From positions 1 through 24,184 of the forward strand of contig CAYMLL010000088.1 in NCBI GenBank assembly GCA_964390645.1: 24,184 nucleotides of DNA. The letters are read 5' to 3'. Within the stretch, counting starts at the first letter, position 1, and each line of letters opens with the position of its first letter. A program made the position numbers and the translations under genes. This document shows positions 15,768 through 23,012 of this stretch, one piece after another. This DNA is from CAYMLL01 sp964390645. Lineage in GTDB: Bacteria > Planctomycetota > UBA8108. The notes beneath the pieces are model-generated. The model saw only the letters and a list, made by a program, of their open reading frames with translations, did no database searches and was not told the DNA's origin.

Positions 15768-18596
15768 TCACTCTCGCCGCTTCCCCTCGATCGTGGTGTC
15801 GAGCTCGTAGGCCCCTGCACGGTGCAAATCGTAGATGACGACCGGCTCGGCCGCGTGATTGGCCGCCGGATTCGCAGCGCGGTGCACCGCGATCGCGTGA
15901 TCTCGGGCGTTCGGATCCGGCTTGTACTTCAGGTGCAACCCGCCGTGCCTCGTCGCCGCTTCCCGCTCGCCGAGCAGCGCGTGGACCCGGGACAGGCCGT
16001 AGTGAGCCTCGACGTTCTCCGGGTCGAGAACCAGAGCCTTCTGGAAGGTGCTCGCAGCCTCGCGAAGATAGAGCTCGCGGCTGTGACGACCCGCGTCGCC
16101 ACGCTCGACCTTGGCTCGTTCGAAGAGTGTCTGCGCCAGCTGGTTGAGAACGCGGTAGTCCTGACCGAAGTCGAAACCCCGTCGCCGTGCCTCCGAGAAC
16201 TCCGTGTTCGCGACGCTGCGAAAGTTGTCGAGCGCCTCGTCGAGATGGCCGTTCTGCTTGTTGACGATGCCCGTGAACCACGCGACCAGCCACGGATACT
16301 CGAGAGTCTCGAACCGCGTGGCGCGTTCAAGGGCATCGACAGCCTCCGCGAGGCGACCTTCCTTGATGTACACGCGACCGAGATTGATCGGCCCGTCAGC
16401 TCGACCGAGCTCCTCGACGACGGCGAAGGCCTCGGAAGCCTGTCGCAGCTCTCCCTTCTGGGAGCCCTTGCTGCCCTTGCGCAAGAGACCGATGCCGTAG
16501 TCATTCCAGCGCACCCACTCCGGAACGCTCGACGGCTCGTTCCTCACCTCCGCGGCGTCACCGGCGACCGGAAAGACGAGCCGATCTTGCGCGAGCGTCA
16601 TCACCGGAAGGTCGTTCACGCGGTCCTTGCCGTAGATGTGCTGCATGTAGGTCGTGTCGAACTTCCGGTACCGGAGCTTTACCTCGACGACGATCGGATC
16701 CTGCTGCTCGGCGGGCACATCGAGCCTGTAGTGTACGACGTCCGCAGCCCCAGGCGGGATCTGATGATTGTAGAGCGCCACGAAGATGTCCTGGGCGTTG
16801 CGCCGGTCGATTCGCCGGCCGTCGCGGTCGAGCACGTACGCGTTGACGAAGTGGGACCAGGGGTCGACGCCACCGTCGGCCCGCCTGCCGCCGCTGCGCC
16901 CGATCACACGATCGCCATCACGTACCGTGACATCCAGCCAGACCTCGTTCGAGTCTGCCGTCCCCTGAGTGAAGAGGTGCCCCATCTTTACGGTGCGGAT
17001 CACCGTCTCCAGCAGGTAGCTCCCACCGGGCTCGAGCACCGGCACCTCGGGCCCCAGGGGCGCGATCAGCCGGCCGTCGATGCCGCCGCCTTCCTTGACG
17101 CCGAAGATGTCGACGCGCAGGACGCCGTCGTTGAAACGGCGGTGCCTCTCGTTGACCCGCTCGGGCATGCCGATGAGGTACGGGATCGCGGTGTTCGCCG
17201 AGGGGAACTGGTGGTCGTGCACCTTCAGCTCGCCGCTGTCGTCGAGGACTCGCGCGCCGAAGTCGCTCGATACCAGCGCCTCCATGTGGCAGCCGTTGCA
17301 GTCGTGCTCGGCCTCGGGAGGGTAGTAGAAGCTCTGTGCGCCATGCCCCGACACGCCGCTGAGGTGGTACGCGTCATAGTGGTTCTGTCCTCGCAGGAAC
17401 TTGTACCGGTTGAGCTCCTCGGGCAGATGGACCTTGTGACAGGTGCCACAGAATTCGGGAGTCCGGTGGAGCGGCTTCAGGAACGTCCGCTTGTGGAAGT
17501 CCGGCTTTGACTTGACGAGCTGCCGGTTCACCCAGGAGAGGAAGGCGTTGTCGCTCGTCGCAAACGGATAGTGGAGCGGCTCCTCGATCGTGTAGTCGGA
17601 GTTCCCCCGCACCGTGTTGAGGTTCGTGATCGCGTGGCAGACCGTGCAGGTGACGCCCGCATGGGCGGTCGGATGCCTCTCGTCATCGAAGTGCGGATCA
17701 TCGAAGGCGCCGCTGAAGAAGGGCACGGGATCGTGGCAGCCGGCGCAGAACCGCGACGCCTGGACGCTGCCGTCGCGCTCCAGAAGCACCTTGCGCGTCT
17801 CGCGCACGGACGACAAGTACGCCGGGTTGTTGAACGAGCTGAAGCGATGCGCGCTGTACGACCACCCCTCATGGACGTCGGGGTGGCAGCCCTTGCAGTA
17901 GCCGTCCATCATCAACGTCTCGCCGGGAATGAAGTTCCCCGTCGAGGTGCGGGCGAGTGACGGGAAGAAGTACTCGAGCCCCGATTCCGGGCCCACCTCG
18001 TTCCAGCGACGCGGATCCTGCGCGTGCAGCATCACCATGACGATCGCGAAGGCGCCCGCGACGCCCGCGAGCGAGAGCCCGCGCCTCCAGTGGATCTTCG
18101 GGCCTGCCAGGCGATGGAGGACGAACAGCCAGACGCAGATCAGCGGGCTGATCACGTGTGCCCAGTACGCGACGCGCCGGGCGACCGGGCTCTTGACCTC
18201 GATCAGCCCCTCGATACGCGTCAGCACGAGGCCACTGCCGATGAGTACGAGCGCGGTCGCGAAGAGGGCGTAGCCGACGCGCACGGCGATACGATTCGGT
18301 CGCCGGTGCGCCGCGCGGATGTGGAGCACCCCGAAGACCACCACGGGCACGACGAGCAGCGTCCCGAGCGCGAGGTGGACCAGGAACATCAACAGATAGA
18401 AGTAGTCCTGGATCGTGCGGCCGCCGTACCACTCGGCGAAGGTCACCGAGACGAGGTAGACGCCGTTGATCGCCAGCAGAGAAAAGAGCCCGAGCACGCC
18501 CCACAGGAGCCGGCGCAGCCGCGGTCCCACCGCGGGCGTGTAACGGCGCAACAGGGCAGGAGGCGGCTGCAGCGGGACTGGATCACGCGTGCTCAA
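15768..18596 (-). CDS. Membrane-bound pentaheme c-type cytochrome with C-terminal TPR region
   Basis: The N-terminal 190 residues contain five predicted membrane helices (about 28-51, 65-93, 105-126, 137-165 and 172-190) with membrane histidines (FLVHLALG, YWAHVISP, VLHRLAG) that could bind b-type heme. A periplasmic part follows with five CxxCH heme-c motifs: CKGCH (234), CAGCH (284), CTVCH (317), CGTCH (383) and CNGCH (433). It includes a possible GHLFTQGTADSNEVW beta-sandwich near residue 538, close to the GHxFPTG element seen in other multiheme cytochromes. TPR-like helical repeats span about 702-880. The tail stays hydrophilic. This is a plausible quinol-to-periplasm electron-transfer protein; the partner is unknown. 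The operon continues to the UnbV protein 5 bases after the stop. The TTG at 18596 is the first start in frame but has no clear ribosome binding site; a GTG at 18530 is an alternative. Confidence 0.9.
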   Translation of the reverse strand: MSTRDPVPLQPPPALLRRYTPAVGPRLRRLLWGVLGLFSLLAINGVYLVSVTFAEWYGGRTIQDYFYLLMFLVHLALGTLLVVPVVVFGVLHIRAAHRRPNRIAVRVGYALFATALVLIGSGLVLTRIEGLIEVKSPVARRVAYWAHVISPLICVWLFVLHRLAGPKIHWRRGLSLAGVAGAFAIVMVMLHAQDPRRWNEVGPESGLEYFFPSLARTSTGNFIPGETLMMDGYCKGCHPDVHEGWSYSAHRFSSFNNPAYLSSVRETRKVLLERDGSVQASRFCAGCHDPVPFFSGAFDDPHFDDERHPTAHAGVTCTVCHAITNLNTVRGNSDYTIEEPLHYPFATSDNAFLSWVNRQLVKSKPDFHKRTFLKPLHRTPEFCGTCHKVHLPEELNRYKFLRGQNHYDAYHLSGVSGHGAQSFYYPPEAEHDCNGCHMEALVSSDFGARVLDDSGELKVHDHQFPSANTAIPYLIGMPERVNERHRRFNDGVLRVDIFGVKEGGGIDGRLIAPLGPEVPVLEPGGSYLLETVIRTVKMGHLFTQGTADSNEVWLDVTVRDGDRVIGRSGGRRADGGVDPWSHFVNAYVLDRDGRRIDRRNAQDIFVALYNHQIPPGAADVVHYRLDVPAEQQDPIVVEVKLRYRKFDTTYMQHIYGKDRVNDLPVMTLAQDRLVFPVAGDAAEVRNEPSSVPEWVRWNDYGIGLLRKGSKGSQKGELRQASEAFAVVEELGRADGPINLGRVYIKEGRLAEAVDALERATRFETLEYPWLVAWFTGIVNKQNGHLDEALDNFRSVANTEFSEARRRGFDFGQDYRVLNQLAQTLFERAKVERGDAGRHSRELYLREAASTFQKALVLDPENVEAHYGLSRVHALLGEREAATRHGGLHLKYKPDPNARDHAIAVHRAANPAANHAAEPVVIYDLHRAGAYELDTTIEGKRRE

Positions 18597-18741
18597 GGAT
18601 CGGCTCGGGCTCGGAGAACAGGAAGATCCGGCGAGCGGGGAGGACGCCCGCCGCCTTGACGGTACGCAAAGCGCGTGCCTTCCGCGGAGCGATCCCGCCG
18701 ATCAGCGAGCCCTCTCCATCCGCGCCCACCGCAAGACGCAA
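18583..18741 (-). CDS. Possible small protein overlapping the start of the cytochrome gene
   Basis: A TTG- or GTG-started ORF (18741 or 18729) encodes about 48-52 residues and ends with TGA at 18583, overlapping the cytochrome start by 14 bases. The product reads like real protein (GSLIGGIAPRKARALRTVK, then RRIFLFSEPEPILEHA). By hand count its codon positions show a coding pattern: GC about 73% at the first, 50% at the second and 83% at the third position. I see no ribosome binding site and do not recognise a family. It may be a small translationally coupled protein or the remnant of a longer gene. Confidence 0.3.
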   Translation of the reverse strand: MRLAVGADGEGSLIGGIAPRKARALRTVKAAGVLPARRIFLFSEPEPILEHA

Positions 18742-18887
18742 ACTGTTGTGGGAACGTCACTTGAGCTCCAGGGTCGCGACTCGCGAGCGACGGGGCCCCG
18801 ACGACCCGGTGCCGGGCGACGATCCGGACGGGCCAGGGGCCGTAGAATCTGCGACCCGGGCACGGATCCACGACGACCCCCCGGCGC

Positions 18888-21800
18888 TCAGCAGCTGCCG
18901 TACTCCTCGCATCCCGAGTCACCGGGAGAGCCGGCCGGGTCCGAGTCGACCCCGCACTCCAGGTGTCCGGGCTCTGCCGGCGGCGGGCCCCCGGTGAAGA
19001 GGAAGTTCAGGATGACGACCCCGTCCGTGAGCTCGAGGCGGCCGTTGTTGTCCGCGTCCGCCGCCTCCATGCAGGAGGGCGCCGGACCGCCGATGAAGAG
19101 GAAGTTGAGGATGTTCACCGCGTCGGTCAGCTGCAGATCCGAAGAGTCGTCGGCATCCCCGCGCCGGAACCGGCGACCCGGAGCCGTCGTCCCTTCGGCG
19201 GAGATGCGCACGTTGTCGATCGCCCACCAGGTCATCGCGAGCTGTGCGCCGTTCGTGCTGTAGTGAAACGCGAACGCGACTTCCCCCTGTCCTGCCGCCC
19301 GTGAAACGTCGAAAGCGAACTCGTTGAACAGCGGCTCCTCGAAGGAGACGATCGCGCCGCCGCCATCGTACGAGAACACGGGCTCGGCCTCGAAGGTCTC
19401 TCCGCCGTCGAGGCTGAGCAGGATCTCCGCCGTGTACGCCGTGTCGTGGAGAATCGCCGAGGCGACTTGCAGGGTGACGCCGTCCAGCTGCGAGCAGTCG
19501 ACGGACGGCGTGATGAGGAACTCGTCCATCGCGTCGCCGGTGCAGACCGGATCGACCAGAGCGAAGTACTCGTCGAAGTGATGAAGCTGGAGCCCCCCCG
19601 CCGCGTCCGGAAAGCCGCCCGCACCGTTGAAGAGCGAGACCAGACAGATGTCGTCGACGTTCCAGGAACGCAGCTGATCGCTCTGTGGCCCGGTCCGGAC
19701 CTCCCAGCTGCCGGGAATCGCCTCATCGGCGAACTCCTCGAGCGCCAGATGCTCGGCGGACCCGCCGGCGGCGGGTCGGGAGTCGACGAGCACGTTGTCG
19801 ACCGCGACGAACCAGTCCCACGTCGGCTCGAAGTGGCGCAGGCGTAAGCGAGCATCCGCCGTGTTCGCGACCTCCGCGGAGATGTCGATATGGACACGAC
19901 CGAAGAGGCCGTCGGCGTTGTCACCGTCGAGGGTCGGCAGCGGGTCGAAAGCGCGTCCCGGCGACACGCGGCGCAGGACGTTCGTCCACGTCTCGCCGCC
20001 GTCGGCCGACACGTCGACGTCGAAGACCGCATCGCCGTCGTTGTTGAGATGCGCGACGGCGTCGAAGTGGAGCCAGACGGAGTCCGCGCCCTCGGTGCTG
20101 AAGCCGGGGCTGATCACGTCGTGAGACATGCCGCTGCCCGGCAAGTTCTGTACATCCGCCGTGCCTCCGAAGTCGGAGTCCGAGATCAGGAAGCCGCCAC
20201 TCGACGGCGCTCCGGACGGGCCGGGCGGATTGGCGCGATGCAGAGGGTTCGAGATCGTCCACGTCGCGGCCTCGACCGGGTCCGCCTCGTCCGTCCGCGT
20301 CCACCCCGCAGCCTCCAGGTCGGCGTCTTCCCGGTAGCAGTCGAAGTCGTCGAAGAAGAACGCGTCGTCAGGGCCGAGCGCGGTGACATCGCACGATAGC
20401 GGCAGGTTCGCACACCCATCGCCATCGGCGAGGCGCAGCTCGTAGGTGTGCGGGCCCGACGGGACGCCGTCGTCGACGAAGGAGTCGCTGTCGCCCGACA
20501 CGGTCCCGATCAGCTGATCGTCGCGATAGACAGAGAGGTCGGGCAGATCCGCGCCCGCCACCCAGCTCAGGGTGACGCTGGCGCTCGACTGGTCGACGCA
20601 GCAGGCGAGGCTCATCGGACAGACGAACGGTGGATCGAACGGGATACCCTCCGCGGACACCCGTCCCATGGCCGCGACCTCGCCCGCCGAGAGAGCCTGA
20701 TCACGAATCTGCGCGCTGTTGACGAGCCCGGGCGAGTTGTCGCCGCTATCGTCGCCGAAGAGCCAGACGATGTCCTCGCCGTTGCAGCCGCCCGACGGGT
20801 CGGTCGAGTACAACGAGAACCGGCCGTCGAGACCCAGGCCCGTGTTCTGCTGCACCTGGAGCCCGTCGATGTACGACGTGTAGGTGCCTGCCACGAGATC
20901 GACGACCAGCGCGATGCGGTGCCACTGATCGTCCTCCATGCGTCCGCTGTAGTTGCCCGAGATACCGACGCCGCGGTCAGACCCGCGCAGGAACCAGTCG
21001 CCGTCGTTCGAGCTCGTGCAGTTCGTGTTGAAGAACACGGCCCACCCCGAGTCGTCGAGGGCGCCGGCGGGGAACATGACATCGAGGATCAGCGTGTACC
21101 GGTTCGTGTAGACGCCGCCTCCGTTTCCGGGAAGCCCGGTGAGCAGGCGGAACGCGGTGCCGCGACCGTAGTACGCGACCTCCGCCTCCTCGCCGTCGAT
21201 CTCCGCGTCCTCGAACCGAAGGTCCGGGGCGTCGACACCAGGAACCAGCGGCGCCGTCACGTCCGGGACGAGATCCAGACCTCCGGTCGACGACGTCAGG
21301 TCGCCGTTGAAATCGTACTGGTTGACGACACCGCTGCAGCCGTCGCCGCCACGCGTGACGACACCGGTGACGACCGCGACACAGCTCATCGCATCGGTGC
21401 AGTCGCTGCCCTCGTCCGGAGTCACCATGTACGTGTAGCGCCCGGAGCCCGGAGCGACGTCCTGAAAGGAGTCCGCATCTCCCGCCGGTCGTCCGACCTC
21501 GACACCCTCGCGCGTGACGACGTAGGAGCCCAGTGCCACGTTGGCGGCGGAGGCCCATCGCAGCTCGACGGTCAAAGTCTGCTGATCGACACAACACTCC
21601 AGCGTGGAGGGGCAGGCGAACGTCCGCGCCACCGAGGCCTCGCAGACGCCCTCGACCTCACCGCCGACGAGAGTCTCGAGCGAGTAGAGGACATCGACGC
21701 CACCGGCCGGAGAATCGGCGTCCTCGAAGCTCGTCACGTCACCCGGCAAGTCGTCGCTGATGACGACGCCGCCGCGACGAACCCGAAAGCCGTCGCTTCC

Positions 21801-22661
21801 CGGAAGCTCGTTCCAGGTCAGGGCGACACGGTTCCTCTCACGGTCGTACTCGCCCGTGAACTGCCGGTTCAGGCAGCAGCGAGGAGAGGTGCACTCGGGC
21901 AGGGTGATTCCCTCGAAGCTCGGCCCTCCGAGCGCCCCGATATCGCCGGGGGACATCGTCCAGTCGCGAATCTGCAAGCTGTTGACGTAGCCGCCGGCGG
22001 TCTCGCCGTTGTCGTCGGCGAAGACGATGATCGTCGGGCCGAGCGAGAAGCGACCGTCGACACCCAGGCCGGTGTTCTTCTGCACCTCGACGCCGTCGAT
22101 GTAGCTCGTGTAGGTCCCGGCGACGAGGTCGACAGCGAGGGCCAGACGGTGCCACTCATCGTCGGCGACGGTGCCCCCGTAGTTCCCCGAGATGCCGATA
22201 CCGCCACCGCTGCCGTCCGGTTGCACGCACCAGTCGGCGTCATTCGCGTTGCCCTCGTTGGTCTGGTAGAGGCACTGCCAGCCGTCGGTGCCGAGAAGCC
22301 CGTCCGGATCGAGCTCTCCGAAGGCTTCGGGATACATCACGTCGAGAATCAGCGTGTACTGATTGACGTATCCGCCACCCCCGTTGGGCTCGAATCCGTG
22401 CGTCAATCGAAACACGGTGCCTTGAGCGAAACGCGCCACCTCGGCCACGTCGTCACCGATTTCGAGCTCCTCGAAGTCGACCTGGAGGTCGAAGCCCGGT
22501 GGCACCATCTCCTCGAAGAGGTCTTCGTGGTCCGTCGACGCCTCCAGCGAGCCATCGAAGTCCCATTGAGCGATGCTCTGGGCACGCGCAGGAGCCACCG
22601 CAAACCCGACGAGCAGCGCCGTGACGAGCCCCAGAAACAAGCACTGATTTGGACAAGACAT
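18888..22661 (-). CDS. Very large secreted LamG/FN3-like protein with dockerin-like C-terminus
   Basis: The start is the ATG at 22661, where GGAGG (22675-22671) lies 9 bases upstream and a signal peptide begins (MSCPNQCLFLGLV, then APARA-QS). The TTG at 22709 is rejected. The 1257 residues contain: a LamG/concanavalin-like domain (24-257); two FN3-like modules (258-430), each near a double cysteine (PRCCLNRQ, LECCVDQQ); a second LamG (443-673) closely similar to the first; another FN3-like module (677-757, LACCVDQS); two jelly-roll/MAM-like modules (about 762-957 and 970-1153) with DGGETWTN and DGGETFEA; and paired EF-hand repeats (1163-1233, GDADDSSDLQLTDA and DADNNGRLELTDG). LamG and FN3 modules commonly mediate carbohydrate or protein binding on the outside of cells. 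The protein is probably surface-displayed. Its ligand is unknown. Confidence 0.9.
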   Translation of the reverse strand: MSCPNQCLFLGLVTALLVGFAVAPARAQSIAQWDFDGSLEASTDHEDLFEEMVPPGFDLQVDFEELEIGDDVAEVARFAQGTVFRLTHGFEPNGGGGYVNQYTLILDVMYPEAFGELDPDGLLGTDGWQCLYQTNEGNANDADWCVQPDGSGGGIGISGNYGGTVADDEWHRLALAVDLVAGTYTSYIDGVEVQKNTGLGVDGRFSLGPTIIVFADDNGETAGGYVNSLQIRDWTMSPGDIGALGGPSFEGITLPECTSPRCCLNRQFTGEYDRERNRVALTWNELPGSDGFRVRRGGVVISDDLPGDVTSFEDADSPAGGVDVLYSLETLVGGEVEGVCEASVARTFACPSTLECCVDQQTLTVELRWASAANVALGSYVVTREGVEVGRPAGDADSFQDVAPGSGRYTYMVTPDEGSDCTDAMSCVAVVTGVVTRGGDGCSGVVNQYDFNGDLTSSTGGLDLVPDVTAPLVPGVDAPDLRFEDAEIDGEEAEVAYYGRGTAFRLLTGLPGNGGGVYTNRYTLILDVMFPAGALDDSGWAVFFNTNCTSSNDGDWFLRGSDRGVGISGNYSGRMEDDQWHRIALVVDLVAGTYTSYIDGLQVQQNTGLGLDGRFSLYSTDPSGGCNGEDIVWLFGDDSGDNSPGLVNSAQIRDQALSAGEVAAMGRVSAEGIPFDPPFVCPMSLACCVDQSSASVTLSWVAGADLPDLSVYRDDQLIGTVSGDSDSFVDDGVPSGPHTYELRLADGDGCANLPLSCDVTALGPDDAFFFDDFDCYREDADLEAAGWTRTDEADPVEAATWTISNPLHRANPPGPSGAPSSGGFLISDSDFGGTADVQNLPGSGMSHDVISPGFSTEGADSVWLHFDAVAHLNNDGDAVFDVDVSADGGETWTNVLRRVSPGRAFDPLPTLDGDNADGLFGRVHIDISAEVANTADARLRLRHFEPTWDWFVAVDNVLVDSRPAAGGSAEHLALEEFADEAIPGSWEVRTGPQSDQLRSWNVDDICLVSLFNGAGGFPDAAGGLQLHHFDEYFALVDPVCTGDAMDEFLITPSVDCSQLDGVTLQVASAILHDTAYTAEILLSLDGGETFEAEPVFSYDGGGAIVSFEEPLFNEFAFDVSRAAGQGEVAFAFHYSTNGAQLAMTWWAIDNVRISAEGTTAPGRRFRRGDADDSSDLQLTDAVNILNFLFIGGPAPSCMEAADADNNGRLELTDGVVILNFLFTGGPPPAEPGHLECGVDSDPAGSPGDSGCEEYGSC
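20640..22590 (-). repeat. Diverged tandem duplication of a LamG module within the gene
   Basis: The blocks at about 20640-21330 and 21890-22590 encode two LamG copies that share GTYTSYIDG, NTGLG and DGRFSL. They are visibly similar at the DNA level too: the stretches near 20880-20975 and 22105-22200 match at most positions, including a common 'agttgcccgagat' / 'agttccccgagat' segment. The duplication looks recent compared with the intervening FN3-like modules. Confidence 0.7.
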
Positions 22662-22670
22662 CAGCTTCGA

Positions 22671-22675
22671 CCTCC
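22671..22675 (-). promoter_or_regulatory. Ribosome binding site deciding the start of the large LamG gene
   Basis: GGAGG on the minus strand, 9 bases before the ATG at 22661, directly ahead of a signal peptide. It excludes the upstream TTG and ATG codons at 22709 to 22694 as the main start. Confidence 0.75.
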
Positions 22676-22740
22676 GGAAACAGCGTCCGAACATCCGTGT
22701 CATCAACAACGACCACGAGGGCTGGACACGCCCCCCGTGG

Positions 22741-22785
22741 TCCGCAGACCCGTGATCCGCAGACCCGTGATCCGCAGACCCGTGA
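22741..22785. repeat. Three perfect 15-base tandem repeats
   Basis: TCCGCAGACCCGTGA occurs three times without a break (22741-22755, 22756-22770, 22771-22785), followed by five bases of a fourth copy (22786-22790) and preceded by CCGTGG, one mismatch from the end of the unit. The array lies between two divergently transcribed genes and belongs to neither. Confidence 0.9.
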
Positions 22786-22999
22786 TCCGCGGCCTGCGAC
22801 CCGCCGGGATATGGGATTGAACCCGTTCAGGCATACTCGTGGTGCGGCACGAATGCCATGGAGTTTTGCTTCTTTTTCTGGTTGTAGCGAGTATCGTGAG
22901 GGCAACCCGACGCAGGGAAACTGGAATTGGGTCAAGTTCAGGGTTCCGGCGACTGCCACCGTTGTATGTATGTCCGCCGTACCCGGTCCACAGAATCTC

Positions 23000-23004
23000 G
23001 GAGG
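23000..23004 (+). promoter_or_regulatory. Ribosome binding site deciding the start of the rightward LamG-PPC gene
   Basis: GGAGG lies 8 bases before the ATG at 23013, which opens a signal peptide. Confidence 0.75.
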
Positions 23005-23012
23005 ATTTCGAC

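Larger units (their letters stand above)
22662..23012. other. Divergent intergenic region between two LamG genes
   Basis: The 351-base region carries three perfect 15-base tandem repeats (22741-22785) and a ribosome binding site at each end (GGAGG at 22675-22671 on the minus strand and 23000-23004 on the plus strand). A short stem CTGGAA/TTCCGG, one pair a G-T wobble, lies in the 100 bases before the rightward ATG. The stretch at 22860-22900 is AT-richer than its surroundings and could hold a promoter. I cannot place -35 and -10 elements with confidence. Confidence 0.45.

Noticed and set aside
15681..17510. A 609-codon plus-strand frame opposite the cytochrome gene
   Set aside because: It is antisense to a gene with five CxxCH motifs and TPR-like repeats, and no known protein feature is seen in it.
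18757..18912. A 51-codon minus-strand ORF overlapping the end of the LamG gene
   Set aside because: It starts inside the LamG gene in another frame and is low-complexity (Ser, Gly, Pro), without a ribosome binding site.
20448..22820. A 790-codon open frame on the plus strand opposite the large LamG gene
   Set aside because: The same kind of GC-driven antisense frame. The minus-strand gene has a signal peptide, a perfect ribosome binding site and recognisable domains.
22898..22950. A stretch with GGGCAACCC and GACGCA that recalls part of the cyclic-di-GMP-I riboswitch core
   Set aside because: The internal tetraloop helix and the conserved second half of that riboswitch are missing. The match is a few short words only.
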